A stretch of DNA of 64,000 bases from CAWKKW01 sp963850345 (GCA_963850345.1 CAWKKW010000011.1:181857-245856), one strand, 5' to 3'. Counted from the stretch's first letter, positions 35,078 through 43,877 are shown. A program made the numbers and translations. Notes: a model not told the origin generated them from the sequence alone.

Positions 35078-35152
35078 TGGTGGGCGCAGCAGGATTCGAA
35101 CCTACGACTTCCACCGTGTGAAGGTGGCACTCTACCGCTGAGTTATGCGCCC
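35078..35152 (-). tRNA. tRNA-Val (anticodon CAC)
   Basis: Read on the minus strand: acceptor stem GGGCGCA pairs with TGCGCCC, D arm with CTC/GAG, anticodon stem CCACC/GGTGG enclosing loop TTCACAC (anticodon CAC), and T arm GTAGG-TTCGAAT-CCTGC, one G-T pair. The discriminator base A is at 35081 and the 3' CCA is encoded (35078-35080). It reads the GUG valine codon. A consensus promoter lies just upstream. Confidence 0.96.
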
Positions 35153-35171
35153 CTGGCGGGAGCCCACATGT

Positions 35172-35200
35172 AGAGTATCACCGAGGAATTTGGCTGCCAA
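35172..35200 (-). promoter_or_regulatory. Promoter of tRNA-Val
   Basis: On the minus strand TTGGCA (35200-35195) and TACTCT (35177-35172) are 17 bases apart, about 20 bases before the tRNA 5' end at 35152. Confidence 0.65.
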
Positions 35201-35432
35201 ACCAGCCGACGGCCTAGCAGAAAACGTTGCTACCGCTTTCCTCGGGATCCTTACCGCTGGCAGATTCGGCGAAGCGAACAGCTGGGGCCGGGCAAGATCC
35301 ACAGGCTTTCAATCCAGTCCAATGCCCGCCCCGAGAGCAAGGACCTCTCCTCACGGGATCACTTCTGTGCGGACGGCCGGCAGAGCCCGCGTTCCAAATT
35401 GCCATCTCGTCCGGGTACAATCGACCCACCCG

Positions 35433-36380
35433 ATGCCGCCGCCCGATCCAGAGAAAGCCCGCCGTCCTGCCCTGAAGCCGATGGATTCGGCAGCAGAGGG
35501 CCACCGAACCGGCGACGGGGAGCCTGGTTCCCCACACCGCCATGAGGACGATCCGCTGGCGGATGCGGACGATCTGGGTGAGGATGAGCGCCTCGAACCC
35601 CTGCCGGAACAGGCCGCATGGGAAGATGACGACAGCGTCACAAATTCTCAGCGTTCCCCGCAACAGGATGAAGAATTTGGTGTTTCTAAGGACATGGCTA
35701 GCGTCGTTCTGGACCCAAGTTCGTGGCAGGGCAGCCGGCCCGGTGCCGGCAGTGCTGGTTCCGCCAGCGCGGTTCGCAGCGGGTTTGTGTCCGACTGGAG
35801 CACACTCGATGATGCCGAGATCATGCTGCGGGTGCGCGAGGGCGACGACAGCGGCTTTACTTACCTGATCGAGAAGTACCGCAACCCGATCATCCATTTC
35901 ATGTTTCGGATGGTGCATAATCAGGCCGTTGCGGAAGAATTGGCGCAGGAAGTGTTTCTGCGGGTCTATCGTTCGCGGCAAAGTTATCGCGCCGAGGCAC
36001 GATTCACCACCTGGCTCTACCGGATTGCTACGAATCTAGGTGTGAATCACGCCCGCGACACCAAGTATGAACGCACGGCCCAGAACGTCTACCTGGACCA
36101 GCCTGATCCGGAGACCGGGATCGCACCGGACCTGGCGGACACACGTGCGACGGCTGAAGAAGACCTGGTCCGCGAAGAGCGCATGCGGGCGATTCGCAAG
36201 CACGTTCTAGCCCTGCCCGAGCGGCAGCGGACTGCGGTGCTGATGCATAAGTATCAGGGAATGGATTACAAGGAGATCGGGGCTGTTTTGAAGCTGAGCG
36301 AATCGGCTACCAAGTCCCTCCTGTTTCGCGCTTACCAGACGCTCCGGGAGCGGCTGAAAGATTTCGTCACACTGGATTGA
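35433..36380 (+). CDS. ECF-type RNA polymerase sigma factor with acidic N-terminal extension
   Basis: A sigma-70-family factor of about 315 residues. Region 2 spans 'LIEKYRNPIIHFMFRMVHNQAVAEELAQEVFLRVYRS...FTTWLYRIATN', and region 4 is 'LPERQRTAVLMHKYQGMDYKEIGAVLKLSESATKSLLFRAYQTL'. The first ~100 residues are acidic and low-complexity, absent from most ECF factors. The frame is open back to 35145, but that part lies inside the tRNA, so the true start is downstream; ATG 35433 is used, with 35481 or 35694 also possible. An anti-sigma factor follows immediately. The trio with the DUF3106 protein is a recurring unit in this phylum. Confidence 0.85.
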   Translation: MPPPDPEKARRPALKPMDSAAEGHRTGDGEPGSPHRHEDDPLADADDLGEDERLEPLPEQAAWEDDDSVTNSQRSPQQDEEFGVSKDMASVVLDPSSWQGSRPGAGSAGSASAVRSGFVSDWSTLDDAEIMLRVREGDDSGFTYLIEKYRNPIIHFMFRMVHNQAVAEELAQEVFLRVYRSRQSYRAEARFTTWLYRIATNLGVNHARDTKYERTAQNVYLDQPDPETGIAPDLADTRATAEEDLVREERMRAIRKHVLALPERQRTAVLMHKYQGMDYKEIGAVLKLSESATKSLLFRAYQTLRERLKDFVTLD

Positions 36381-36394
36381 GAATTGAGGTTGTT

Positions 36395-36889
36395 ATGGAC
36401 TGCCGGAAGGTAAAAGCGAATCTCGCGGATCTGCTCTTTGAGCCGGAGCAGGTGTCCGCCGAGGTGCGTGCTCACGTTCGCGAATGTGCGGAGTGCCGTA
36501 ACGAATTGGCTGAGTTGCAGGCGACGATGAATGTGCTGGACGCTTGGGAGGCGCCCGAGCCGACCCCCTTCTTCGACGCAAAGCTGTTTGCCCGTCTGCG
36601 CGCGGAGAAAGATGCGCCGCCGGCCAGCTTCCTGGAGCGGTTGCGCGCTCGTCTGCTGTATTCGAGCGACCTGCATCTGCGCCCCATCTTGGCGGGAGCC
36701 TTGGCGCTGCTGCTGGTAGCGGGCGGATCATTCACCGAATTTGAACTGCATCACCATCAGGCTCAGAGCCAGGAGTCTGCCGCGGTGAAGGATTTGCAAT
36801 CCCTCGATGGAAATGCGCAGGTGTTTCAGCAGCTGGATACGCTGGATCAGACGGACGATGATCCGGGCACAGATCCTAGCAACTTGTAA
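36395..36889 (+). CDS. Anti-sigma factor with zf-HC2 zinc finger and one membrane helix
   Basis: A 164-residue membrane-anchored anti-sigma factor. The N-terminal zinc-binding anti-sigma domain has 'MDCRKVKANLADLLF' and 'HVRECAECRNEL', giving the C3/H/C/C ligands. A single membrane helix at about residues 91-112 ('ILAGALALLLVAGG') is followed by a periplasmic tail. ATG 36395 with GAGG upstream is chosen over the TTG at 36377 that overlaps the sigma stop. It is directly downstream of the sigma gene and presumably sequesters it at the inner membrane. The signal that releases the sigma factor is unknown. Confidence 0.87.
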   Translation: MDCRKVKANLADLLFEPEQVSAEVRAHVRECAECRNELAELQATMNVLDAWEAPEPTPFFDAKLFARLRAEKDAPPASFLERLRARLLYSSDLHLRPILAGALALLLVAGGSFTEFELHHHQAQSQESAAVKDLQSLDGNAQVFQQLDTLDQTDDDPGTDPSNL

Positions 36890-37032
36890 CGCTGTTGTAC
36901 TTTTGAACCCTGCAGCAGGGCTTGCTTTGGCTGCCATGGGAACGTCGTTGAAGTTAAGCTGGCGAGCGAACCAGATTGCGGATCGCAGGCTCGCCAATGG
37001 TCACATGGAACGGTCCGCCTTGGGAGTAAGTG

Positions 37033-37956
37033 ATGAGATCGCGTGGGCTAATCAGCACCGCAATCCGTTCGAGACACGGTGCGTCTGCGCATCGCCGGGT
37101 TGTCTGCTGCCTGCTCGCGCTGCTCTGTGTCATGCTCCCCTCGCTTGCGTTTACTCAGCATCAGCATGGTCAGCCTGACCGGCACTCGTCTGGGCCACCG
37201 CCGCGTTCGGCGCCGCCCAGCCGACCCTCCTATCCGCAGTCAAATCGCCCTGCGCAACAGCCGAGGTATCCGCAGAAGCCAAGCTATGCGCAGCCGCAGA
37301 GCCGGCCCGCGTATCCGCCTCAGCGCAACCTTCCGCAGCAGAATGGTCCGCAGCGCAATGCTCCGCAGCAAAACTTTCCGCAGCAAACAGGACCCTACTA
37401 CGGACAGGGGCAGCGCCCTGGCCAGCAGCCTGCGTACGTGCCGCCGCCGCGCTATACGCCACCGTCGCAGTTTCGGAACGGTGGTTCACCGACCCCGTAC
37501 ACGAGAGCTCCGCAGGGGCACCTGGGAGATTGGCTGCAGCAGCACCAGGGACAATCGCTCCAGGACCAGACTCGCGCGTTTCAACGGGAGCCCGGCTTTA
37601 ACCGGCTGCCGCAGCAGCAGCAGCAGAGGCTGGTGCAGCGGCTGCAGGATTTGAACCACATGCCGGCTCAGCAGCGGCAGCGTACTTTGCAGCGGATGGA
37701 GAATATGGAACGCCTGCCTCCGCAACAGCGCGACCAGGTGCGTTCCTCAGCGCAGCAGATGGGGCAGCTTCCGCAGGACCGACAGCAGGTGGTGCGCCGA
37801 GCGTTCCGCGACTTGCGCGCGATTCCGCCGGGCCTGCGCTCGTCGGAGTTGAATTCGCCGCGATACTCCGGCCAGTTCAGCCCCGAGGAACATACGATCC
37901 TGAACAACCTGCTGAAGGTGGAGCCGTACCAAGCGCCACCTCCGCCGCCGCGCTAA
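37033..37956 (+). CDS. DUF3106-domain protein, exported, Pro/Gln-rich
   Basis: A 307-residue protein with an N-terminal signal (residues ~22-41, 'CCLLALLCVMLPSLAFT'). A low-complexity Pro/Gln/Tyr-rich segment (residues ~45-165, such as 'PQRNLPQQNGPQRNAPQQ') is followed by the DUF3106 domain with regular 'LPQQQQQRLVQRLQDLNHMPAQQRQRTLQRM' helical repeats. It is the third gene of the sigma/anti-sigma unit and could be its sensor or target; that role is inferred. ATG 37033 has GGAG 6 bases upstream; the adjacent GTG at 37030 is also open. Confidence 0.85.
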   Translation: MRSRGLISTAIRSRHGASAHRRVVCCLLALLCVMLPSLAFTQHQHGQPDRHSSGPPPRSAPPSRPSYPQSNRPAQQPRYPQKPSYAQPQSRPAYPPQRNLPQQNGPQRNAPQQNFPQQTGPYYGQGQRPGQQPAYVPPPRYTPPSQFRNGGSPTPYTRAPQGHLGDWLQQHQGQSLQDQTRAFQREPGFNRLPQQQQQRLVQRLQDLNHMPAQQRQRTLQRMENMERLPPQQRDQVRSSAQQMGQLPQDRQQVVRRAFRDLRAIPPGLRSSELNSPRYSGQFSPEEHTILNNLLKVEPYQAPPPPPR

Positions 37957-37964
37957 GTTCCCGT

Positions 37965-40286
37965 CTACGCCGTTTCGGGCGGCGCCGCAGTCAGGGTGAA
38001 CTCGACCGTCTGCGAACCCAGAATCGGATGTTTGGCCGTCAGGCGCACGGCACCCGGCTCTTCCTTCGCCCGGATCCAGACCGCACCACCACCGCCCACC
38101 AGCGAAAAGGGATTGTCGCCGATCAACTGCGCCGGTCCTTCCAGGTGAAACTCGATCGCATCGGTCGCGAACGGCCGCACCGCGCCGAATTCATCCGTCA
38201 CTCTTAACACGACGCGAGTGGTATCCGCGCCATCGGCGACCAGGGACGTGTCGTCCGGCAGGACCAGGAATTTCTGGTCGACACCCTTGCCCGAAAAGCT
38301 CTTCGAAATAACCTGCTTGCCTTGAATGTAACCGTCAATGCGCAGATCTCCCCAGCCGTGGCGGTCTTTCGGTTCGTATTTGACGATGAAGGGAGCGTAT
38401 TTGAGATGAGAGAACTGCGTGCGGTCCGGATCGGCCTCCATCAGCAGTTCCCCGTCGAGATAGAACTTCAAGTGATCGCAGTTAGAGCAGACCATCGCCT
38501 TTGAAAAGCCGACCGACTCGTCTCCGCGCGCCCAATGAAAGGCCGGCTCCAGCACCACTTCCTCTTCGGGATCGCACTGCGACTTATAGAAACCCGCTGC
38601 CGGCTTGAGCTGACGCCACATATCCGTAACGCCGTGGTAGCAGATGCGATCGCCCGATCCGAAATTGCTATGGGTGTTGTAGTCGAAGGCGCACCAGCCG
38701 ATGCCGCCCGCGTATTGCGGACTTGACGCGAGCTGATCATGAACGCGCGCATGGCGAATGGTGTGTTCCGTCAACCGCTCAACGTTGTCGATGGTCTTGG
38801 TCGGATACGTGTGCCCTACAAATTCTGTGTTCAGATAGCGCGGATGATTGGGCTGCTTGAGCGGCCATCCGAAATCGTTCATGGTAAACACGTCTTCGAG
38901 GAACTCGGACTCCTGAAAGTAGCGAATGCCGCCCGTCTGCCGAGTGGGATCAAGCTTGTGTGCCATCGCATTAGTGCGAACGTAGAAATCGTGAAAGTCT
39001 CTTGACTCGTTGATGCGGACGCCCCACAGGATGATCGACGGCCGATTCCAATCGCGCCTCACCATTCTGCTTACGTTGTCGATCGAGATCAGCTTCCAGG
39101 CTTCGTCGCCCACATGTTGCCAGCCGGGAATCTCTTCGAGCACCAGCAGACCGTATTCGTCGCAGGCATCGAGGAAGTGCCGCGACTGGGGATAGTGCGA
39201 GGTGCGAACGATGTTGCACTTCAGTTCTTTGCGAAGAATGGCAGCATCCTGACGCTGCACGCGGGCGGGCATCGCCTGTCCTACCCAGGGAAAGGTCTGG
39301 TGCCGATCTAGTCCGCGCAACTTCACGACCTTGCCGTTCAGTTCGAAACCGTGATCGGTAAACTGCGCCTCGCGGAATCCGATTCTGCGAGAGTCCTCAT
39401 CCATCGCTGTGTCGCCGCGCATCAATTGAACGCGCACGTGGTAAAGCTTCGGATGATTCAGATCCCACAATTCGACCTTGCCGAGCCCGGTCAACGAAAC
39501 CGTATGCGAGACGGGATCGGTCGTCGCGCTGGCGGCAGGTACGGTTCCGCGGCCTTTCGCAACCACGCGATCGCCATCGAGTAGCTGCACGTTGAGAACA
39601 AGCGGAGCGGAGGAATTCTCTGTGTGCTGCACGAAGCAATCGACATCCAGCGAAGGCGAGGCGCCCATCACATCCTTCGGGCGAGCAAAAATGTTCTCGA
39701 TGAAGCTCGAAGGAACGATGCGCAGCGAGACCTCGCGATAGATGCCGCCAAAGGTCAGGTAATCGATTTCATTTCCGAACGGAGGAATGTCCGGCCGCTC
39801 CGTCGAGTCCAGTTCGACCACCAGCACGTTTTCTCCGTCAAACGAGACATGTGGCGTCAGGTCGAAAAGGAAAGGGGTGTAGCCGCCCTTGTATTCACCC
39901 AGCTTTTCTCCGTTCAGAAAGACAGTGGAGGCGGTCATTGCGCCTTCGAAGTCGACGAAGACCTTCTTGCCGCGAGCCTCTGCGGGCAACTTGAACTTGC
40001 GCCGGTAGACGGATACAAATTCATAACTCTTCTCGTCGAAGCTGTGCCAGGGGAGCGGGACATTGGTATGCGGGATGACGATACGGTCGAAGCTGGAGTC
40101 GTCGAAGTCTCTGCTTCGCGCAGCCTCGATCGCCTTGGGACTGTAGCGCCAGCCTCGGTTGATGGGCAGAATCATCCGGCCTCCGCTCGCTTTATCCTGC
40201 GTGGCGGCGTCCAACGTGGGTGCCAGCCCACTCGCGGCGATCAAGGCGCCCGTACTCTTCAGGAAATCTCGTCGATCCATGTCCAT
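37965..40286 (-). CDS. GH2 family glycoside hydrolase, Tat-exported
   Basis: A 773-residue family-2 glycosidase (beta-galactosidase/beta-glucuronidase type). The N-terminus 'MDMDRRDFLKSTGALIAASG' is a Tat signal. The jelly-roll sugar-binding domain ('FKLPAEARGKKVFVDFEG', 'GGYTPFLFDLT') is followed by the Ig-like domain and the TIM barrel. E427 in 'WGVRINES' is the likely acid/base and E488 in 'NTEFVGH' the nucleophile. The C-terminus adds extra Ig-like domains ('TRVVLRVTDEFGAVRPF'). ATG 40286 is preferred; the frame to 40328 begins with TTG and lacks a binding site. Acts on beta-galactosides or beta-uronides in the periplasm. It ends 8 bases from the convergent DUF3106 gene. Confidence 0.92.
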   Translation of the reverse strand: MDMDRRDFLKSTGALIAASGLAPTLDAATQDKASGGRMILPINRGWRYSPKAIEAARSRDFDDSSFDRIVIPHTNVPLPWHSFDEKSYEFVSVYRRKFKLPAEARGKKVFVDFEGAMTASTVFLNGEKLGEYKGGYTPFLFDLTPHVSFDGENVLVVELDSTERPDIPPFGNEIDYLTFGGIYREVSLRIVPSSFIENIFARPKDVMGASPSLDVDCFVQHTENSSAPLVLNVQLLDGDRVVAKGRGTVPAASATTDPVSHTVSLTGLGKVELWDLNHPKLYHVRVQLMRGDTAMDEDSRRIGFREAQFTDHGFELNGKVVKLRGLDRHQTFPWVGQAMPARVQRQDAAILRKELKCNIVRTSHYPQSRHFLDACDEYGLLVLEEIPGWQHVGDEAWKLISIDNVSRMVRRDWNRPSIILWGVRINESRDFHDFYVRTNAMAHKLDPTRQTGGIRYFQESEFLEDVFTMNDFGWPLKQPNHPRYLNTEFVGHTYPTKTIDNVERLTEHTIRHARVHDQLASSPQYAGGIGWCAFDYNTHSNFGSGDRICYHGVTDMWRQLKPAAGFYKSQCDPEEEVVLEPAFHWARGDESVGFSKAMVCSNCDHLKFYLDGELLMEADPDRTQFSHLKYAPFIVKYEPKDRHGWGDLRIDGYIQGKQVISKSFSGKGVDQKFLVLPDDTSLVADGADTTRVVLRVTDEFGAVRPFATDAIEFHLEGPAQLIGDNPFSLVGGGGAVWIRAKEEPGAVRLTAKHPILGSQTVEFTLTAAPPETA

Positions 40287-40391
40287 GTGAAAACGTTTAT
40301 CCTCGTTGGCCGGACTTTTGAATTTCAAACTGCCGTCGAAGCAGTTCTCCGGAACGTTTGCATTATATGTGTCCAGCGCAAGTCTCGCCTG

Positions 40392-41318
40392 CTACCGCCG
40401 GATGAGGTTGCGCGCCAGGAAGAGCACGTTCGCGGGCCGCTCCGCCAACCGCCGCATGAAGTAGGGGTACCATTCTGTGCCAAAGGGAATGTAGACGCGC
40501 ATCCCATACCCCTGCTTAACCAGCTCCCGCTGCAGGTCGCGCCGAACCCCGTAGAGCATCTGAAATTCGAAGTTCTTTTTGTCGATACCCCGTTCAGCGA
40601 CGAAGCGGCGGGTGGCCTCGATCATCGCCTCATCGTGAGTGGCGATCCCATGGAACGTGCTGCTTTCGACCAGCATGCGCATCAGCTTTACGAAGTTGGC
40701 ATCGACATCTGCCTTGCCGGGAAACGCCAGGTTGGGCGGCTCCTGGTATGCGCCCTTGCAAAGCCGGACGCGGATGCCCTCGCGGATCAGCTGCGCGATA
40801 TCGGCTTCGCTGCGGTACAGGTACGCCTGAATCACGATCCCCACGTGACCCCGGTTCTCGGGCCGTGCGTGCAGTTCGCGCACCAGTTCGAGAGTGAGGT
40901 CGGTGTGATTGGTGGCCTCCATATCGATTCGAACGAAGTTGTCGAGGGCCACCGCATGCTGTACCAGCGCGTCTACGATGCCGAAGGCCAGATCGCGGTC
41001 AAGGTCGAGTCCCATCTGGGAGAGCTTGACGCTGACATTGGCATTGAGTCCGCGCTGGTGAATGGCGTCCAGCAGTCGGTGATAAATGTCGGCGGCGTGC
41101 CGGGCCTCTTCGGGTGTGTGTACATTTTCGCCCAGGCTGTCGAGGGTGGCGGCGATTCCCTGCCCATTCAGCTTGGCAGCGGCCCTTAGTACATCTTCGA
41201 TCTCCATCCCGGCGACAAATCGCGAGGACATTGCACGTCCGACGCTGGAGCGTTCTGAGAAGCGGCGCAGGGACGAGTTACGGGACAAGGCGATGAAGGC
41301 AGAACGCAGGATCGGCAT
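40392..41318 (-). CDS. Proline dehydrogenase family protein
   Basis: A 308-residue FAD-dependent proline dehydrogenase, single-domain type rather than the long PutA fusion. Barrel segments 'VSVKLSQMGLDLD', 'VRIDMEATNHTDLTLEL', 'GIVIQAYLYRSEADI' and 'RVRLCKGAYQEPP' carry the flavin and substrate residues, and 'YGMRVYIPFGTEWYPYFMRRLAERPAN' is the conserved C-terminal block. Converts L-proline to pyrroline-5-carboxylate and passes electrons to quinone. No P5C dehydrogenase is seen nearby. It could feed glutamate, which the glutamate dehydrogenase at 59.8 kb would deaminate. Confidence 0.92.
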   Translation of the reverse strand: MPILRSAFIALSRNSSLRRFSERSSVGRAMSSRFVAGMEIEDVLRAAAKLNGQGIAATLDSLGENVHTPEEARHAADIYHRLLDAIHQRGLNANVSVKLSQMGLDLDRDLAFGIVDALVQHAVALDNFVRIDMEATNHTDLTLELVRELHARPENRGHVGIVIQAYLYRSEADIAQLIREGIRVRLCKGAYQEPPNLAFPGKADVDANFVKLMRMLVESSTFHGIATHDEAMIEATRRFVAERGIDKKNFEFQMLYGVRRDLQRELVKQGYGMRVYIPFGTEWYPYFMRRLAERPANVLFLARNLIRR

Positions 41319-41671
41319 AGTATTCGAACAATGAAGCGGAACTCATTATTCTCGCACGCCACAGCGGCGGGACCTCGCGGCAGGGATCGAACCAATATTC
41401 GTGACTGTATACGCTTGCAATGCTCTGAACCCGCCTTCAGTTACGAATTCACCCAAAGTTTCTACCCGGGAAGGAGCAATTTCGAGGAAACTGGAAGAAA
41501 CCCACCTGCATCTCAAGTCTGGTTAAGGTGGAGCGGGTCGACCAAAGTACGGATACTGGAATCATTCGCCATCCTTAACCTGGGCTAAGGTCCCGTGCCA
41601 CGGATTCGGCGCAAACCTACAAGCGCTGCAAACGTGCCTGTACCTGGCCAAACGCAGTCTGGAGAATCGCC
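41319..41671. other. Intergenic region, 353 bases
   Basis: No supported gene lies here. It contains upstream sequence for the convergently facing neighbours and a T-arm-like fragment around 41365-41395 that does not fold into a full tRNA. The region serves as leader for the small zinc-ribbon gene at 41672. Confidence 0.5.
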
Positions 41672-41944
41672 ATGATCAACCACTGCGCAAACACCGCGTG
41701 TTCGAAGCCTTTGCTCTACCTGCGCGAAGGTCGCATTTTTGTATTCGATGTGGCAGACACCCGAGCGGAACTTGGGAGCAATGGTGCCCGCCCTCGCCGT
41801 ATCGAGCATTTTTGGCTATGCGGCGAATGTTCGCAGGCGTTCCTGCTGGAACGAACTGCCGAAGAAGGAGTGCGCGTCATTCCTCGACAACCCATCCGTT
41901 CCAAGCGTGCTGTGTCCATTGCAGCAGCCGCTCGGGCTTCCTGA
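41672..41944 (+). CDS. Small zinc-ribbon protein of unknown function
   Basis: A 90-residue protein with two cysteine pairs that could form a zinc ribbon: 'CANTACSKPLLYLREGRIF' (C5, C10) and 'HFWLCGECSQAFLL' (C50, C53). The rest is basic at the C-terminus. Such small ribbon proteins are common in this phylum; function is unknown. The gene is followed by a perfect terminator at 41986-42012. Cysteine spacing is stronger evidence than length alone that it is real. Confidence 0.68.
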   Translation: MINHCANTACSKPLLYLREGRIFVFDVADTRAELGSNGARPRRIEHFWLCGECSQAFLLERTAEEGVRVIPRQPIRSKRAVSIAAAARAS

Positions 41945-41985
41945 CCTTCTTCTATCCCTGGGTAAGCGGCAACAAGGTAAGCAGC

Positions 41986-42012
41986 AAAAAGCGCCCCACG
42001 GGGGCGCTTTTT
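41986..42012. terminator. Perfect bidirectional terminator
   Basis: AAAAAGCGCCCC - ACG - GGGGCGCTTTTT: a fully paired stem with A and T runs on both sides, so it works for both the small zinc-ribbon gene and the convergent GT2 gene. Confidence 0.95.
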
Positions 42013-42036
42013 CGTGGGCGCGCTCTGGAGCGGCGG

Positions 42037-42810
42037 CTAAGTCTTCACACCCGGGAAATTCGGCGAAAGCTCACTAATCTTTCGGTTATACACGCCCGAA
42101 ATTGCGTTCCAGCGAATGTAGAGGAGTTCCTCCAGCATCTTGACCCCATCTTTCAGGTAGCTGATGCGGCTTCGTTCGTCGTGCCCCCAGGTCACGGGCA
42201 CCTCCCGGACAGTAAAGCCTCGCTTGAGCGCGATGAACAGCAGCTCGGGGTCAAAGCCCCATCGTTCAATTCGCTGCAGCTGAAACACGGTTTGGGCGGC
42301 CGCACGACGAAAGGCTTTGAATCCGCACTGCGTGTCCGCGAACGGAAGCCCCATGATCACCCGGGTGAGGGCGTTGAAGCAGCGGCCAAAGATGCGCCGA
42401 TACAACGGCTGATGGTTCGTCTGGCGGTCGCGTTCGAGCCACCGCGAACCGATGGCGATATCGGCTCCGCTCCGAATTGCGGCGAAGAGACGCTCGGCTT
42501 CTTCGATCGGCGCGGAGAGGTCTGCGTCGGTGAACATCACGATATCCCCGGCAGCCTGCAACATGCCGTTTCGAACACTGAAACCCTTGCCGCAATTCGC
42601 CGGGTTCTCGATCAGGCGCACAATCGGATCGCGCTGGGCAAACGAACGCACGATGGCCGCAGTATTGTCCCGGGATCCGTCATTCACGACCAGGACCTCG
42701 GCCGACCATCCGCGCTCGCGAATACAGGCCAGCACGTGCGTCAAGGCGTTACCGATCCTTGCGCCTTCGTTATAGGCCGGAATCACGATGCTGTATTCGA
42801 GACGCGTCAT
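42037..42810 (-). CDS. Glycosyltransferase family 2 (DPM1/dolichyl-phosphate glucosyltransferase-like)
   Basis: A 257-residue GT2 enzyme. 'YSIVIPAYNEGARIGNAL' is the nucleotide-binding start, 'MFTDADLSAPIEEAERLF' carries the DxD-like metal site, and 'IIGS/AIGSRWLERDRQ' plus 'FADTQCGFKAFRRAAAQTVF' and 'ERWGFDPELLFIA' match polyprenyl-phosphate beta-glucosyl/mannosyltransferases of cell-envelope synthesis. The frame is open to 42945, but MTRLEYSIVIP at 42810 starts at the first beta strand, so it is chosen although no strong binding site is seen. Substrate lipid and sugar unknown. Ends at a bidirectional terminator. Confidence 0.88.
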   Translation of the reverse strand: MTRLEYSIVIPAYNEGARIGNALTHVLACIRERGWSAEVLVVNDGSRDNTAAIVRSFAQRDPIVRLIENPANCGKGFSVRNGMLQAAGDIVMFTDADLSAPIEEAERLFAAIRSGADIAIGSRWLERDRQTNHQPLYRRIFGRCFNALTRVIMGLPFADTQCGFKAFRRAAAQTVFQLQRIERWGFDPELLFIALKRGFTVREVPVTWGHDERSRISYLKDGVKMLEELLYIRWNAISGVYNRKISELSPNFPGVKT

Positions 42811-42965
42811 GACAGGGGTCTTTCGTTTAGGAACCTGTTGCAACGTATCATACGCCAACCGCCCGCAGAGCTCGGCCAGCGTGCCGGCATTAGGGGCCCG
42901 TTCGGACGCAAAAGTAGAGAGCGTTCGAGACCACGATAAGTGCAATCGATGCTACACTCCCGCCT

Positions 42966-43877
42966 ATGGCAGAACAAGCACGGCGGTCGAACTGGTTTTG
43001 GCTGGCAGTGGGCGGGTCGCTGTTTTTTGTCTTCGTGATCGTCGCCCTGCTGCTCGGGTTCGCCGTGATGCGCTCGACCAGCACTACAGACTTCGCCTCG
43101 CTGGGCAAAAATATCGGGGTCATTGACGTCGACGGCGTGATCCTGAACTCCGAGGGCCTCGTCGATCAACTGCGGAAGTTTGACCAGGATGGCTCGATTA
43201 AAGCCATCATCCTGCATATCAACTCACCGGGCGGCGCGGCTGCTCCCTCGCAGGAGATCTACCACGAGGTTCGCCGCATTCGTGACGAGAAGAAGAAGCC
43301 GATCATCGCCTCGATCGACAGCGTGGGAGCCAGCGGCGCGTATTACATCGCCGCGGGTACCAGCAGGATCTATGCCAACCAGGCCAGCATCGTGGGCAGC
43401 ATCGGCGTCATTATGGAGTACTCGAACTACGGTGACCTGCTTCACTGGGCCAAAATCAAGGATGTCACCATCAAAGCAGGAGAGCTCAAGGATGCGGGTT
43501 CACCGACTCGAGATCTGACCCCGACCGAGCGCGCGTACATGCAAGGGCTGGTGGACGACATGCACTCACAGTTCATTCAGGATGTCGCCGCAGGACGGGG
43601 CATGAGCGTAGATCAGGTTCACTCGATCGCAACCGGGCAGGTCTGGACCGGCAAGCAGGCGCTTCCACTTCACCTGATCGACAAGGTCGGGACATTTCGC
43701 GATACGCTGCTCGAGACCGCGAGGCAGGTGGGTATTTCCGGGGAGCCGGATGTGGTGAAGCCGGCTGCCAAACACCGGGGGCTTCTTGACCTGCTGACCG
43801 GAGATGCGAGCGATCTTTTCCCCAATCCCGGGAAACTACTTGAAAGAAACGTAGGTTTCTTTTTTCTGTGGCGATAA
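42966..43877 (+). CDS. sppA: Signal peptide peptidase SppA-type S49 protease
   Basis: A 303-residue single-domain SppA. One membrane helix (residues ~12-32) anchors the N-terminus. The serine protease dyad is S123 in 'DSVGASGAYYIAAG' and K175 in 'KAGELKDAGSP', spaced 52 residues, the same as in the Bacillus enzyme. 'HINSPGG' at 84-90 forms the oxyanion region. It removes leftover signal peptides in the membrane. The 3' end of the gene contains a terminator hairpin that encodes the final Phe residues. It is divergent from the GT2 gene and 65 bases from the HU gene downstream. Confidence 0.92.
   Translation: MAEQARRSNWFWLAVGGSLFFVFVIVALLLGFAVMRSTSTTDFASLGKNIGVIDVDGVILNSEGLVDQLRKFDQDGSIKAIILHINSPGGAAAPSQEIYHEVRRIRDEKKKPIIASIDSVGASGAYYIAAGTSRIYANQASIVGSIGVIMEYSNYGDLLHWAKIKDVTIKAGELKDAGSPTRDLTPTERAYMQGLVDDMHSQFIQDVAAGRGMSVDQVHSIATGQVWTGKQALPLHLIDKVGTFRDTLLETARQVGISGEPDVVKPAAKHRGLLDLLTGDASDLFPNPGKLLERNVGFFFLWR
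43843..43865 (+). terminator. Terminator hairpin inside the 3' end of sppA
   Basis: AAAGAAAC-GTAG-GTTTCTTT followed by TTT lies within the last codons of sppA, encoding part of 'ERNVGFFF'. The 8-bp stem and the run of T residues make a weak to medium intrinsic terminator before the HU gene. Confidence 0.6.

Noticed and set aside
35145..35432. N-terminal extension of the sigma factor frame
   Set aside because: It begins inside the tRNA-Val gene, so it cannot be the normal start.
39624..41189. Long plus-strand frame of about 520 codons across the GH2 and proline dehydrogenase genes
   Set aside because: It lies antisense to two well-supported genes and has no recognisable domain; an artefact of GC-rich codon use.
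41365..41395. tRNA-like T-arm (GGTTCGATCCC on the minus strand)
   Set aside because: No matching acceptor stem, D arm or anticodon arm could be drawn.
41698..42939. Plus-strand frame of about 410 codons opposite the GT2 gene
   Set aside because: Antisense to a clear glycosyltransferase and it runs through the terminator at 41986-42012.
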